Positions 1 to 7,246 of a stretch of DNA of 19,719 nt are shown one piece after another. The notes below the pieces were generated by a model. That model did not search any database, was not told where the DNA came from, and saw only the letters and a list, made by a program, of their open reading frames with translations. Source of the DNA: Bacteroides sp. CAG:709 (lineage in GTDB: Bacteria > Bacteroidota > Bacteroidia > Bacteroidales > UBA932); the NCBI GenBank assembly GCA_000434935.1, contig FR882182.1, forward strand, positions 37,534 through 57,252, given 5' to 3'. The position numbers and the translations under genes are program-made. Each line of letters begins with the position of its first letter. The stretch's first letter is position 1.

Positions 1-1314
1 CTCACCGGCCGTTTCGCTCCTTATCCTAAGGAAATCGAGCAGGGCGATCACAATATGTTGCAGGGGATAGTCAAATCAAGAGAAGATTATATAGCGAAAT
101 GCTCTGACAATGAAGCATTCCCGTGGAGAATCATCATGGTGACCGACAACGATGCCCATTTGGCTGTCAATGACCTCGTGTGGCTTCTCGGAAAGCCTGC
201 CGATCCTGCAGAAGACTACAGCTGGGTGCGTCCGGGCAAGGTGGCTTGGGACTGGTGGAACGCCTGGAACCTCTATGGCGTGGATTTCCGTGCGGGCATC
301 AATAATGACACTTACAAGTACTACATTGACTTCGCAGCTTCCCATGGAATCGAATATGTCATTCTCGATGAGGGCTGGGCTGTGAACAAGAAGGCCGACC
401 TTATGCAGGTTATCCCGGAAATTGACCTCCCGCTGCTTTGCGGATATGCAAGAGAACGTGGCGTGGGTCTGATTCTGTGGGCCGGATATTGGGCTTTCGA
501 CAGAGATATGGAAAACGTATGCCGCCATTATTCGGAGATGGGCATCAAAGGTTTCAAGGTGGACTTCATGGACAGGGATGACCAGATTATGGTTGATTTC
601 CACAAGCGTGCGGCTGAAATGGCAGCCAAATATCATTTGATGATAGACTTCCACGGCACATATAAGCCTGCCGGATTGAACAGGACCTGGCCGAACGTCG
701 TGAACTATGAGGGAGTACATGGTCTGGAGCAGATGAAATGGAGCCCTAACACTGTCGATCAGGTTACATACGACGTGACTGTTCCTTTTATCCGTATGGC
801 TGCCGGCCCGATGGACTACACCCAGGGTGCAATGCGCAATTCCAACAAGAATAATTATCATCCGGTCAATACCGAGGCTATGAGTCAGGGGACGCGTTGT
901 CGCCAACTTGCTGAATATGTGGTATTTGAGTCGCCGCTCAACATGCTTTGCGACTCTCCGTCGAACTATATGGCAGAACCGCTCTGTACCAAGTATATCG
1001 CTGACTGTCCGGTAGCTTGGGATGAAAGCATTGCCGTAAACGGCGAAATCAGCAAATACATCACGCTGGCGCGCAGAAGCGGAGATGTGTGGTATGTCGG
1101 CTCAATGACTGATTGGAATGCCCGTGACCTCGACATTGACCTCAGCTTCCTCGGCGAAGGACATTGGACGATGGAAATTTTCTGCGACGGCATCAATGCT
1201 GATCGTGCGGCGCGCGACTTCAGACATGAGATTCAGACCGTTCCGGAGAACCGTCAGGTGAGGATTCATATGGCTCCGGGAGGTGGCTGGGCTGCTCGTA
1301 TAACGAAGGAATAG
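1..1314 (+). CDS. GH97 family glycoside hydrolase, 5'-truncated by window edge
   Basis: The reading frame is open from base 1, so the N-terminal part (signal peptide and beta-sandwich) lies outside the window; 437 codons are visible. What remains is the catalytic (beta/alpha)8 barrel and C-terminal beta domain of GH97, seen in the WDWWNAWN stretch followed by TYKYYIDFAA and ILDEGWA. GH97 enzymes act on alpha-glucosides or alpha-galactosides in the periplasm of Bacteroidota. The KVDFMD motif (Asp at 562-564) sits where retaining members carry the nucleophile, and the Glu in VNYEGVHG (709-711) is a candidate acid/base. The HHET-type motif carrying a catalytic base of inverting SusB-like members is not seen; MIDFHGTY occupies the comparable place. 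This favours the retaining, alpha-galactosidase-like branch (inference). No SusC/SusD pair is in the window. The stop codon directly abuts the tcdA start. Confidence 0.9.
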   Translation, partial: LTGRFAPYPKEIEQGDHNMLQGIVKSREDYIAKCSDNEAFPWRIIMVTDNDAHLAVNDLVWLLGKPADPAEDYSWVRPGKVAWDWWNAWNLYGVDFRAGINNDTYKYYIDFAASHGIEYVILDEGWAVNKKADLMQVIPEIDLPLLCGYARERGVGLILWAGYWAFDRDMENVCRHYSEMGIKGFKVDFMDRDDQIMVDFHKRAAEMAAKYHLMIDFHGTYKPAGLNRTWPNVVNYEGVHGLEQMKWSPNTVDQVTYDVTVPFIRMAAGPMDYTQGAMRNSNKNNYHPVNTEAMSQGTRCRQLAEYVVFESPLNMLCDSPSNYMAEPLCTKYIADCPVAWDESIAVNGEISKYITLARRSGDVWYVGSMTDWNARDLDIDLSFLGEGHWTMEIFCDGINADRAARDFRHEIQTVPENRQVRIHMAPGGGWAARITKE

Positions 1315-2139
1315 ATGAACGCGAGGGAACAGGCTATATTCGGACGGACGGAACTGCTTCTGGGTGAGGATGTCATGCAGGCGCTTTCGCGGATGAAGGT
1401 CATTATCTTCGGCGTGGGCGGTGTCGGCAGCTGGTGCGCGGAAGGGCTGGTCAGAAGCGGAATCAAGCATCTGACGATAGTGGACTCGGACAGGGTGAGC
1501 ATTACCAATGTCAACCGGCAGCTTATGGCGACGGTGAAGACTGTGGGCCAGGTTAAGGTTGAGGCTTTGAAGACGCGGTTACTGGAGATAAATCCTGATG
1601 CTGAGATTGAAGCTGTTCAGGCGATATGTTGTGAGGAAACTGCGGATTCTTTCGACCTGGACAGTTATGACTATGTTATAGATGCTGTGGATTCGTTGAA
1701 AAACAAGGTTTTGCTCATTTTGCGGGCTGCTGCCAGCAGGGCAAAGTTTTTCTGTTCGCTCGGGGCGGCATTGAAGACGAATCCGCAGAAAATCCAGGTG
1801 GCGGAGTTCTGGGATGTGAAGGGATGCCCTCTGGGGTCGGCTCTCCGGAAGAAGATGAAACGCGCCAAGACATTGCCTGCCAGCAAGTTCCTTTGTGTGT
1901 ATGATGATGAGGTCCTGCTGAACAGAGGTGGTAGCTATTCTCTTGGGCTGCAAGCATTTGTGGAAGGCCAGGAAGGTGTTGCCGCCGGTGATCCTGCATT
2001 GGCTGACCATGAATGGGATTCGTCGAAGGCTCAGATCAACGGCACGACGGCTTATATAACGGCGATATTCGGAATGACGCTTTCCGGGCTGGTGATAGAT
2101 GATGTTTATCATAGCGTTATAAGGGAAATGAAACAGTAA
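1315..2139 (+). CDS. tcdA: tRNA threonylcarbamoyladenosine dehydratase (TcdA/CsdL, E1-like)
   Basis: 274 residues, close to the usual ~270 for this family. It is an E1-like (ThiF/MoeB superfamily) ATP-dependent enzyme that cyclises t6A37 of ANN-decoding tRNAs to the hydantoin form in the cytoplasm. The Rossmann glycine motif G-x-G-x-x-G is at residues 33-38, the nucleotide-ribose acidic residue at about 57 (TIVDSD), the ITNVNRQ segment at 63-69 and DAVDS at 123-127, all typical of YgdL/CsdL proteins. The C-terminal MoeB-like zinc site is not evident. The ATG follows the GH97 stop with no spacer (TAGATG), so translation is probably coupled to the upstream gene although the functions look unrelated. 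ThiF or MoeB are less likely, because the N-terminal IFGRTELLLG block and the neighbourhood fit TcdA better. Confidence 0.9.
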   Translation: MNAREQAIFGRTELLLGEDVMQALSRMKVIIFGVGGVGSWCAEGLVRSGIKHLTIVDSDRVSITNVNRQLMATVKTVGQVKVEALKTRLLEINPDAEIEAVQAICCEETADSFDLDSYDYVIDAVDSLKNKVLLILRAAASRAKFFCSLGAALKTNPQKIQVAEFWDVKGCPLGSALRKKMKRAKTLPASKFLCVYDDEVLLNRGGSYSLGLQAFVEGQEGVAAGDPALADHEWDSSKAQINGTTAYITAIFGMTLSGLVIDDVYHSVIREMKQ

Positions 2140-2167
2140 GATTTCTTATCGTTTCGGAAATTTTCAT

Positions 2168-2175
2168 TACCTTTG
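2168..2175 (+). promoter_or_regulatory. Bacteroidota -7 box upstream of transketolase genes
   Basis: TACCTTTG matches the TAnnTTTG -7 consensus of the Bacteroidota housekeeping sigma factor. A weak TTTC at 2142-2145 is the only -33 candidate (22-nt spacer). The leader to the ATG at 2224 would be about 40 nt, AT-rich, and without a Shine-Dalgarno sequence. Confidence 0.5.
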
Positions 2176-2223
2176 GATTTTGAATTAGAAATGAAATCAA
2201 ATAAAACAAATTCTTAATATTTT

Positions 2224-3063
2224 ATGGCAACGGTCGAAGAATTGAAAAGAATCGCATCTCAGGTAAGACGTGACATTGTCAGAATGGTCACGGATGCCAA
2301 ATCCGGTCATCCGGGCGGCTCCCTGAGTAGTGCAGATGTGCTAACTGCTCTTTATTTCAATGAAATGAAGATTGATCCTGAGAACTGGAAACGCGACGGC
2401 AAGAATGAGGACGTGTTCATCCTTTCTGCCGGCCACATGACCCCGGTTTATTATTCCATTCTTTCTCGTCGTGGTTATTTCCCGGTCAAGGAACTTGCTA
2501 CCTTCAGGAAATTCGGCACCCGTCTTCAGGGACATCCATGCGTGGAGAAGGGACTTCCAGGCATTGCACAGGCTTCCGGATCTCTCGGACAGGGACTTTC
2601 TGCTGCGGCCGGAATTGCTCTCGGAAAGAAACTTGACGGTGAAGACCGTTTCGTGTATGTGCTTTGCGGTGACGGCGAGAGCGAGGAAGGACAGATTTGG
2701 GAGGCCGGCATGTTTGCTGCACACCATAAACTGGACAACCTCATTGCCATGACAGACTGGAACGGACAGCAGATTGACGGTACTGTCGAGGCTGTTGCCG
2801 GAGAGGGCGATCTTGAAGCCATGTGGAAATCATTCGGATGGAATGTCATTGTCGCTGACGGACATGATTTCGAGTCGATTCTTCCCGCATTCGCGAAAGC
2901 TCGTGAGAACAAGGGAACTCCTACGATGATTTTGTTCAAGACGGAAATGGGACATGGAGTGGATTTCATGGCCGGAACATGCAAATGGCATGGCAAGGCA
3001 CCATCTCCGGAGCAGTGCCAGGATGCTCTCACTCAGTTGGAGGAAACATTGGGCGATTATTAA
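2224..3063 (+). CDS. Transketolase, N-terminal (ThDP-binding) subunit
   Basis: 279 residues corresponding to the N-terminal third to half of a full transketolase. It binds the pyrophosphate side of thiamine diphosphate. Visible motifs are SGHPGG (His29), SAGHMTP, GSLGQGLSAAAGIA at about 119-132, and the ThDP motif GDG (149-151) running to Asn180. Together with the next gene it should transfer two-carbon ketol units between sugar phosphates in the non-oxidative pentose phosphate pathway, making ribose-5-phosphate and erythrose-4-phosphate. The split two-gene arrangement is common in Bacteroidota, Firmicutes and archaea and is not a frameshift: the halves have separate starts and stops 19 bp apart. 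Erythrose-4-phosphate feeds the shikimate pathway encoded further along the window. Confidence 0.95.
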   Translation: MATVEELKRIASQVRRDIVRMVTDAKSGHPGGSLSSADVLTALYFNEMKIDPENWKRDGKNEDVFILSAGHMTPVYYSILSRRGYFPVKELATFRKFGTRLQGHPCVEKGLPGIAQASGSLGQGLSAAAGIALGKKLDGEDRFVYVLCGDGESEEGQIWEAGMFAAHHKLDNLIAMTDWNGQQIDGTVEAVAGEGDLEAMWKSFGWNVIVADGHDFESILPAFAKARENKGTPTMILFKTEMGHGVDFMAGTCKWHGKAPSPEQCQDALTQLEETLGDY

Positions 3064-3082
3064 TTGATAAAGAAATATCGAT

Positions 3083-4036
3083 ATGACGAAATATACTGAT
3101 ACGGGAAAGAAAGATACCCGAAGCGGATTCGGTGCCGGTCTCTATGAAGCCGGCAAGGCTGATTCCAGAGTCGTAGCTCTAACTGCCGACTTGAAGGGCT
3201 CTTTGAAGATGGATGCATTTGCCAATGATTTTCCTGAAAGATTCATCCAGTGCGGCATTGCCGAGTCCAATATGATAGGCGTGGCTGCCGGATTGGCGAT
3301 TACCGGAAAGATTCCTTTTGCAGGCTCTTTCGCAGAGTTCGTTACCGGTCGTGTCTATGACCAGATCCGTCAGGAAGTGGCTTATGGCCAGACCAATGTG
3401 AAGATTGCTGCTTCTCATGCGGGAATCACTCTCGGAGAGGACGGAGCGACTCACCAGACCATGGAGGATATTGCTCTCATGCGGGCATTGCCGGGCATGG
3501 TGGTGATCAATCCTTGCGACTATAACCAGACCAAGGCCGCGACCATCGCAGCTGCCAAATATGACGGTCCTGTCTATTTGCGTTTCGGCCGTCCTTCGGT
3601 GCCTAACTTCACACCTGAAGACCAGACTTTCGAAATCGGCAAGGCTTATGTCATGAACGAGGGCAAGGATGTTACGATCATCGCTACGGGACATCTCGTA
3701 TGGGAAGCCCTCAAGGCTGCCGAGATACTTGAAGGCGAGGGCATCTGCGCGGAAGTCATTGATATCGCGACAATCAAGCCGCTCGACGAGGCTGCTGTCG
3801 TCGCTTCCGCAATGAAGACCAAGGCTGTAGTCGTAACTGAAGAGCACAACATGGCAGGCGGTCTCGGCGAACTCGTAGCCGGTGTGCTTGCAGCTAAAAT
3901 GCCGGTTCCTATGGAGTATGTCAATGGTGGTGACCGTTTCGGTGAGTCCGGAACTCCTGCTGAGCTGATGGCTGCATACGGACTGGACGGCGAACATATC
4001 GCCGAAGCTGCGAGAAAAGCTATATTCCGCAAGTAA
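3083..4036 (+). CDS. Transketolase, C-terminal (pyrimidine-binding) subunit
   Basis: 317 residues covering the pyrimidine-binding domain and the transketolase C-terminal domain. The catalytic Glu that activates the ThDP aminopyrimidine is in the GIAESN motif (Glu61), followed by the conserved FAEFVTGRVYDQIRQE segment at about 104-119 and SHAGITLGEDGATHQ. The C-terminal domain starts near residue 190 (DVTIIATGHLVWEAL). It must assemble with the upstream subunit to form an active transketolase; 1-deoxyxylulose-5-phosphate synthase is excluded because that enzyme is a single longer chain with different motifs. It follows the N-terminal subunit by 19 bp and is followed by the ECF sigma gene after only 18 bp, with no terminator visible. 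Confidence 0.95.
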   Translation: MTKYTDTGKKDTRSGFGAGLYEAGKADSRVVALTADLKGSLKMDAFANDFPERFIQCGIAESNMIGVAAGLAITGKIPFAGSFAEFVTGRVYDQIRQEVAYGQTNVKIAASHAGITLGEDGATHQTMEDIALMRALPGMVVINPCDYNQTKAATIAAAKYDGPVYLRFGRPSVPNFTPEDQTFEIGKAYVMNEGKDVTIIATGHLVWEALKAAEILEGEGICAEVIDIATIKPLDEAAVVASAMKTKAVVVTEEHNMAGGLGELVAGVLAAKMPVPMEYVNGGDRFGESGTPAELMAAYGLDGEHIAEAARKAIFRK

Positions 4037-4054
4037 ACGGTAATCGCCGGCCTT

Positions 4055-4585
4055 ATGCAAGACGGGGAAATCATCCGTCTTTACCGTAGCGGTGAAGAAG
4101 AAAGGGCATTTTCAGAAATAGTCAGATCGTATAGCGAGAGACTTTACTGGCATGTCCGCCGCTTCGTGTGCTGTCATGAAGATGCCGACGATTTGGTTCA
4201 GGAAATATTCGTGAAAATATGGGCTGCACTTCCTTCTTTCCGGGAGGAGGCGCAGCTCTTTACATGGATATACCGCATCGCCACCAACGAGACATTGAAC
4301 TTTCTGCGGAAACAGAAGGTCCGGGCGGCGCTTTCTTTCAGGAGCATTGACGCGGAAATGGAGCGGATGATTGACGACGACCCTTATTTCAACGGCGATG
4401 CCGCGCAGCGGAAACTGATGAAACTTATACAGAAACTACCTCAGAAACAGAGGGTTGTGTTCTCTTTGCGGTATTTTGATGATATGAAATATGAGGATAT
4501 CGCGCAGATAACCGGAACGACTGTCGGAGCGCTGAAAGCCTCGTATCATATCGCTTACGAAAAAATTAAGAAAGAATTGATTTGA
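4055..4585 (+). CDS. ECF-type RNA polymerase sigma factor
   Basis: 176 residues, the usual length for an extracytoplasmic-function sigma-70 factor. Region 2 lies at about residues 20-85 (DADDLVQEIFVKIW at 43-56 is the core-binding segment, TWIYRIATNETLNFLRK the -10 recognition helix). Region 4 lies at about 125-175 (LPQKQRVVFSLRYFDDMKYEDIAQ followed by the TTVGALKASYHIAYEKIKK recognition helix). Regions 1.1 and 3 are absent as expected. It is followed by a small single-span protein in the position of an anti-sigma factor and by a secreted Spy-like protein, suggesting envelope-stress sensing. Only 18 bp separates it from the transketolase gene, so it may be co-transcribed with carbon metabolism genes. 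Confidence 0.93.
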   Translation: MQDGEIIRLYRSGEEERAFSEIVRSYSERLYWHVRRFVCCHEDADDLVQEIFVKIWAALPSFREEAQLFTWIYRIATNETLNFLRKQKVRAALSFRSIDAEMERMIDDDPYFNGDAAQRKLMKLIQKLPQKQRVVFSLRYFDDMKYEDIAQITGTTVGALKASYHIAYEKIKKELI

Positions 4586-4631
4586 CTTTTCGGGTCAATG
4601 CGTGTCTAATAATTCGGTTGGAGGAAATAAT

Positions 4632-5015
4632 ATGAAAACTACTGACAGAAAAATGCCATACGTGGTGCCTGAAGGGTATTTCTCCGAATTGGAGGAACGC
4701 CTCGGGGCTATTCCGCGCCGGAATGTGGCGGTGTCGCGTTTTGATAAATTGAAACCATACGTGGCGCTGGCGGCCGCATTTCTCATCATTGTCACCTGCG
4801 GAACTGCATTGCTCCGGTTTACATCCGGTCGGGCAGCCGACAGCAATCTTTCAATGTTCGACGAAATTGCGCTCGCTGACTTGATACCGGTTACTGATCC
4901 GTATATGATTTACACCGCCAAGGAAAATGGCGAAACACAGGATGCTTTCGCATCATATCTTATAGATTCAGGAATAACATTAGACTACATCGGATATTAT
5001 GAAGACAACAGGTAG
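4632..5015 (+). CDS. Small single-span membrane protein, putative anti-sigma factor
   Basis: 127 residues from the ATG at 4632. I chose this start because GGAGG lies at 4620-4624 with good spacing; an in-frame GTG at 4602 has no such signal. The protein begins with YVVPEGYFSELEERL, a segment often found at the N-terminus of short proteins encoded after ECF sigma genes in Bacteroidota. One transmembrane helix spans about residues 42-62, leaving about 40 cytoplasmic residues and about 65 periplasmic residues rich in acidic side chains. No zinc-binding H-x3-C-x2-C anti-sigma motif is present. Function as an anti-sigma partner is inferred from position and topology only. Its last 17 bases overlap the next gene. 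Confidence 0.75.
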   Translation: MKTTDRKMPYVVPEGYFSELEERLGAIPRRNVAVSRFDKLKPYVALAAAFLIIVTCGTALLRFTSGRAADSNLSMFDEIALADLIPVTDPYMIYTAKENGETQDAFASYLIDSGITLDYIGYYEDNR

Positions 5016-5487
5016 GCACATCATTGCGGCTATAGCCGTATTCTTTTCAATATCAATGTTTTTCAATGCTTCTGCCGGATGTCACGGCGACAATGGCTGG
5101 CAGGAACGGATGAAGGCTGAACGCGTGGCGTATCTTACTGCCGCCATGAATCTTACTCCTGCTGAAGCCGAGAAATTCTGGCCTTTGTACAACAGTATGG
5201 AAAACGAACGTCGTGCTTCCTTCGGTAAAGTAATGAAGGCGTACAAGGCTCTGGATGAGGGAATCAAGGCCGGCAAAACTGAGAAAGAAATATCAGTTTT
5301 GCTTAACAATTATGTGAATGCCATGAAGGATTCCCGCAGTGTTGAGGCCAAATATGTTCCGATGTTCACCAAGATTCTTTCCGTTGAGAAAGTTGCGAAA
5401 CTTTTTATCGGAGAGGAAGAGTTCAGAAGACAGAAAATAGGACATTGGAATGCCGGCAAGCCGTCTCAGGAACCGCGCGGGAAATAG
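4999..5487 (+). CDS. Secreted Spy/CpxP-like helical protein of the ECF sigma module
   Basis: 162 residues with an N-terminal signal peptide (basic start, hydrophobic core about 9-25, ASAG cleavage region). The mature part is predicted all-helical and charged. It contains LTPAEAEKFWPLYNSMENER at about 51-70, resembling the LTxxQ-type repeat of Spy/CpxP periplasmic chaperones, and a second element near the C-terminus (ILSVEKVAKLFIGEEEFRR). Similar proteins often follow ECF sigma and anti-sigma genes in Bacteroidota, so a role as periplasmic chaperone or stress sensor is a reasonable inference, not shown. It overlaps the preceding gene by 17 bp in another frame, implying translational coupling. 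It converges on trmN6 with 6 bp between stop codons and no hairpin terminator. Confidence 0.75.
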   Translation: MKTTGRHIIAAIAVFFSISMFFNASAGCHGDNGWQERMKAERVAYLTAAMNLTPAEAEKFWPLYNSMENERRASFGKVMKAYKALDEGIKAGKTEKEISVLLNNYVNAMKDSRSVEAKYVPMFTKILSVEKVAKLFIGEEEFRRQKIGHWNAGKPSQEPRGK

Positions 5488-5493
5488 CGGCTG

Positions 5494-6246
5494 TCAGGCG
5501 AACAAGTAGAATTCTTTTACGAGGGAAATGTACTGCGATGTATATTTCCCTTTTTCCATAATAGTGAGAGTCTGTTCCTGCGGGACGGATTTTTCTCTAG
5601 TGAAAGAAACTATGATCCTGCTCGGCTGCTTACGTTCCACTGTCTTGACTCTCAATATGTTGCAAATGTGTAATCCGCACATTCTCCCGTATCTTGCCAA
5701 TGCCGCCTCCTGGTCTGCCGGCAATACTATCGAGACGCGCCCTCCTTCTTTCAGGTGTCCGGATGCGAATGTCAGTACCTCTCTGAATGACAGGCCGCAT
5801 GTCGATTCTCCGGTTGCGCCGGTGTGCCGCGCGGTGGTCTTGCGGGCATCGGGATTCGTCAATGACGCATCATAATACGGAGGATTCGATACAATGAGGT
5901 CGAATTTTCTGTCACCGGTTTCCGTGGAAAAATCTTCCAGGCTTATATTCTTGGCAGTCAATGAATCCGCCCATGGAGAATTGCTGAAATTGATCCCGGC
6001 TTCTTCAGCCGCCGGGGCGTCGATGTCGATTCCGGTGATGCTGACATTGTCTGTTATGCCGCAAGTGTCGTGAAGACGCTGGGCAAGTATCAATGCTATC
6101 GTTCCTGTTCCTGTTCCGATGTCGAGAATATCTGAGTCTGAGTTGTTTACGGGTGCTGCAATCCCAAGGAGAACCCCGTCGGTATTCACCTTCATTGCCG
6201 ATTTCTCGTTCCTCACCTCGAATTTCTTGAACCGGAAAACGCTCAT
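5494..6246 (-). CDS. trmN6: tRNA1(Val) (adenine37-N6)-methyltransferase (TrmN6/YfiC family)
   Basis: 250 residues from the start at 6246, whose ATG overlaps the stop of the upstream ABC gene as ATGA. A start 45 bases further out is possible but would run deep into the ABC gene and lacks homology-like sequence. It is a class I SAM-dependent methyltransferase: the SAM-binding motif DIGTGTG is at residues 42-48, an acidic motif II at GIDID (about 72-76), and the catalytic NPPYY of N6-adenine methylases at 121-125. The N-terminal FRFKKFEV...MKVNTDGVLLG is characteristic of the YfiC/TrmN6 group that methylates A37 of tRNA-Val. It shares an operon with the LolD-like ATPase. Confidence 0.88.
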   Translation of the reverse strand: MSVFRFKKFEVRNEKSAMKVNTDGVLLGIAAPVNNSDSDILDIGTGTGTIALILAQRLHDTCGITDNVSITGIDIDAPAAEEAGINFSNSPWADSLTAKNISLEDFSTETGDRKFDLIVSNPPYYDASLTNPDARKTTARHTGATGESTCGLSFREVLTFASGHLKEGGRVSIVLPADQEAALARYGRMCGLHICNILRVKTVERKQPSRIIVSFTREKSVPQEQTLTIMEKGKYTSQYISLVKEFYLFA

Positions 6247-6902
6247 TTCTCCACAAAAACTCCGTCTTTCATGAACAATGACCTGTCGCACATTCCTGCA
6301 AGTTCCGGATCATGCGTGACGATTACGATGGTCTGGCCGAACTCGTCTCTCAGTTTGAAAAACAGTTTGTGCAACTCTGTTTTCGTGACGCTGTCAAGGT
6401 TTCCTGACGGCTCGTCGGCGAACAATACGGCCGGCTGGTTTATCAATGCCCTGGCGATGGCGACCCTCTGCTGTTCTCCTCCTGAAAGTTCGGACGGCTT
6501 ATGTGTGATTCTCTCCGAAAGTCCCAGAGTGTCAAGCAGTTTCAGCGCCTCTTCCTTGGCCTCTCTTTCTTTCTTTCCGGCAATCAACGCCGGTATCATC
6601 ACGTTTTCGACGGATGTAAACTCCGGCAGGAGGTGGTGAAACTGGAACACGAATCCGATACGCCTGTTCCGGAATTCGCTTATCTGTTTTCTGCCGAGTG
6701 AAAGGACTTCGGTTCCGTCTATGCGCAATGTTCCATTGTCCGGTGATGACAGAGTCCCGAGAATCTGGAGCAATGTCGACTTTCCGGCGCCGGATGCTCC
6801 CATTATGGAGACCACCTCGGATTTTTCCGCGCGGAAATCAATGCCTTTCAGCACTTTGAGGTTGCCGAATGACTTCTCGATATTCAAGGCTTCTATCATC
6901 AT
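6243..6902 (-). CDS. ABC transporter ATP-binding protein, LolD/MacB-like
   Basis: 219 residues from the first of two tandem ATGs (6902; 6899 is equally possible). A start 30 bases upstream would fall inside the predicted promoter region and is less likely. Walker A (GASGAGKST) is at residues 35-43, the Q-loop Gln near 87, the LSGGEQQR signature at about 139-146, and Walker B with catalytic Glu (VLFADEP) at about 159-165. The IEALNIEKSFGNLKVLKGID start and RNRRIGFVFQFHHLLPEFTSVENVMIPAL are typical of the LolD/MacB/FtsE family. This suggests lipoprotein release from the inner membrane or a related export role, but no permease partner is adjacent, so the substrate is unresolved. Its stop overlaps trmN6. 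Confidence 0.88.
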   Translation of the reverse strand: MMIEALNIEKSFGNLKVLKGIDFRAEKSEVVSIMGASGAGKSTLLQILGTLSSPDNGTLRIDGTEVLSLGRKQISEFRNRRIGFVFQFHHLLPEFTSVENVMIPALIAGKKEREAKEEALKLLDTLGLSERITHKPSELSGGEQQRVAIARALINQPAVLFADEPSGNLDSVTKTELHKLFFKLRDEFGQTIVIVTHDPELAGMCDRSLFMKDGVFVEK

Positions 6903-6919
6903 ATCCAATGTCTTTTTCG

Positions 6920-6927
6920 CAAAGATA
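6920..6927 (-). promoter_or_regulatory. -7 box of the ABC ATPase-trmN6 operon
   Basis: On the minus strand this reads TATCTTTG, an exact TAnnTTTG match, about 17 bases before the chosen ATG. The leader would therefore be very short. A clear -33 TTTG at the right distance is not seen. Confidence 0.5.
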
Positions 6928-6957
6928 GTCAATAATTGGATAGATTTTTAAGAAAAA

Positions 6958-6989
6958 TTTTGCAAATCAGAAAAAGAGCCGTATATTTG
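6958..6989 (+). promoter_or_regulatory. Promoter of tRNA-Pro
   Basis: A -33 element TTTTG at 6958-6962 and a -7 box TATATTTG at 6982-6989 are separated by 19 nt, a textbook Bacteroidota promoter. Transcription would begin around 6993-6997, leaving a leader of about 60 nt before the tRNA. It is divergent from the ABC ATPase promoter. Confidence 0.75.
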
Positions 6990-7056
6990 CAGTCCCATTT
7001 GGGAAGTGCGTCTTCCGCAAGCGGGACCTAAGGAGAAAATCCGAAGGTTTGTTCAT

Positions 7057-7130
7057 CGGGGTGTGGCGCAGTTGGCTAGCGCATCTGGTTTGGGACCAGA
7101 GGGTCCTGTGTTCGAGTCACAGTACCCCGA
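7057..7130 (+). tRNA. tRNA-Pro (anticodon UGG)
   Basis: A 74-nt cloverleaf: acceptor stem CGGGGTG (7057-7063) pairs with TACCCCG (7123-7129) with one G-U pair, followed by discriminator A at 7130. The anticodon stem is TCTGG/CCAGA (7084-7088 and 7096-7100), with loop TTTGGGA and anticodon TGG at 7091-7093. The T-arm contains GTTCGAGTC. CCA is not encoded and must be added post-transcriptionally, as is usual in Bacteroidota. Confidence 0.95.
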
Positions 7131-7140
7131 CAGAATTTGA

Positions 7141-7170
7141 AGAGCGACATGGTTTCATGCCGCTCTTTTT
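7141..7170 (+). terminator. Rho-independent terminator of tRNA-Pro
   Basis: AGAGCG (7141-7146) pairs with CGCTCT (7161-7166). After one A-C mismatch, CATG (7148-7151) pairs with CATG (7156-7159) around a GTTT loop. A run of T residues follows to 7170. Confidence 0.9.
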
Positions 7171-7221
7171 CATATTCCCGCCGTTTCTCCGTCTAAAATT
7201 TCCTATTGTCGCAGGGATTGT

Positions 7222-7245
7222 CTAAATTCGCGAATTTAGGGTTAG
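7222..7245 (+). repeat. Short form of a dispersed intergenic repeat (18-bp perfect palindrome plus tail)
   Basis: CTAAATTCGCGAATTTAG at 7222-7239 is a perfect palindrome and is followed by GGTTAG. Its two ends, CTAAATTCGC and ATTTAGGGT, are identical to the ends of a longer element at 15180-15220, from which the central segment is missing here. It lies immediately before the DUF5686 coding region. Confidence 0.6.
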
Positions 7246-7246
7246 A

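Noticed and set aside
76..906. 276-codon open frame on the minus strand inside the GH97 gene
   Set aside because: It is antisense to a clear GH97 catalytic domain and has no recognisable motif or start signal.
2224..4036. Frameshifted full-length transketolase
   Set aside because: The two halves have their own start and stop codons with a 19-bp spacer and match the known split-subunit form.
4602..4631. GTG start at 4602 for the small membrane protein
   Set aside because: The ATG at 4632 has GGAGG at proper spacing and gives the usual N-terminus; the extra ten residues would be encoded across the ribosome-binding site.
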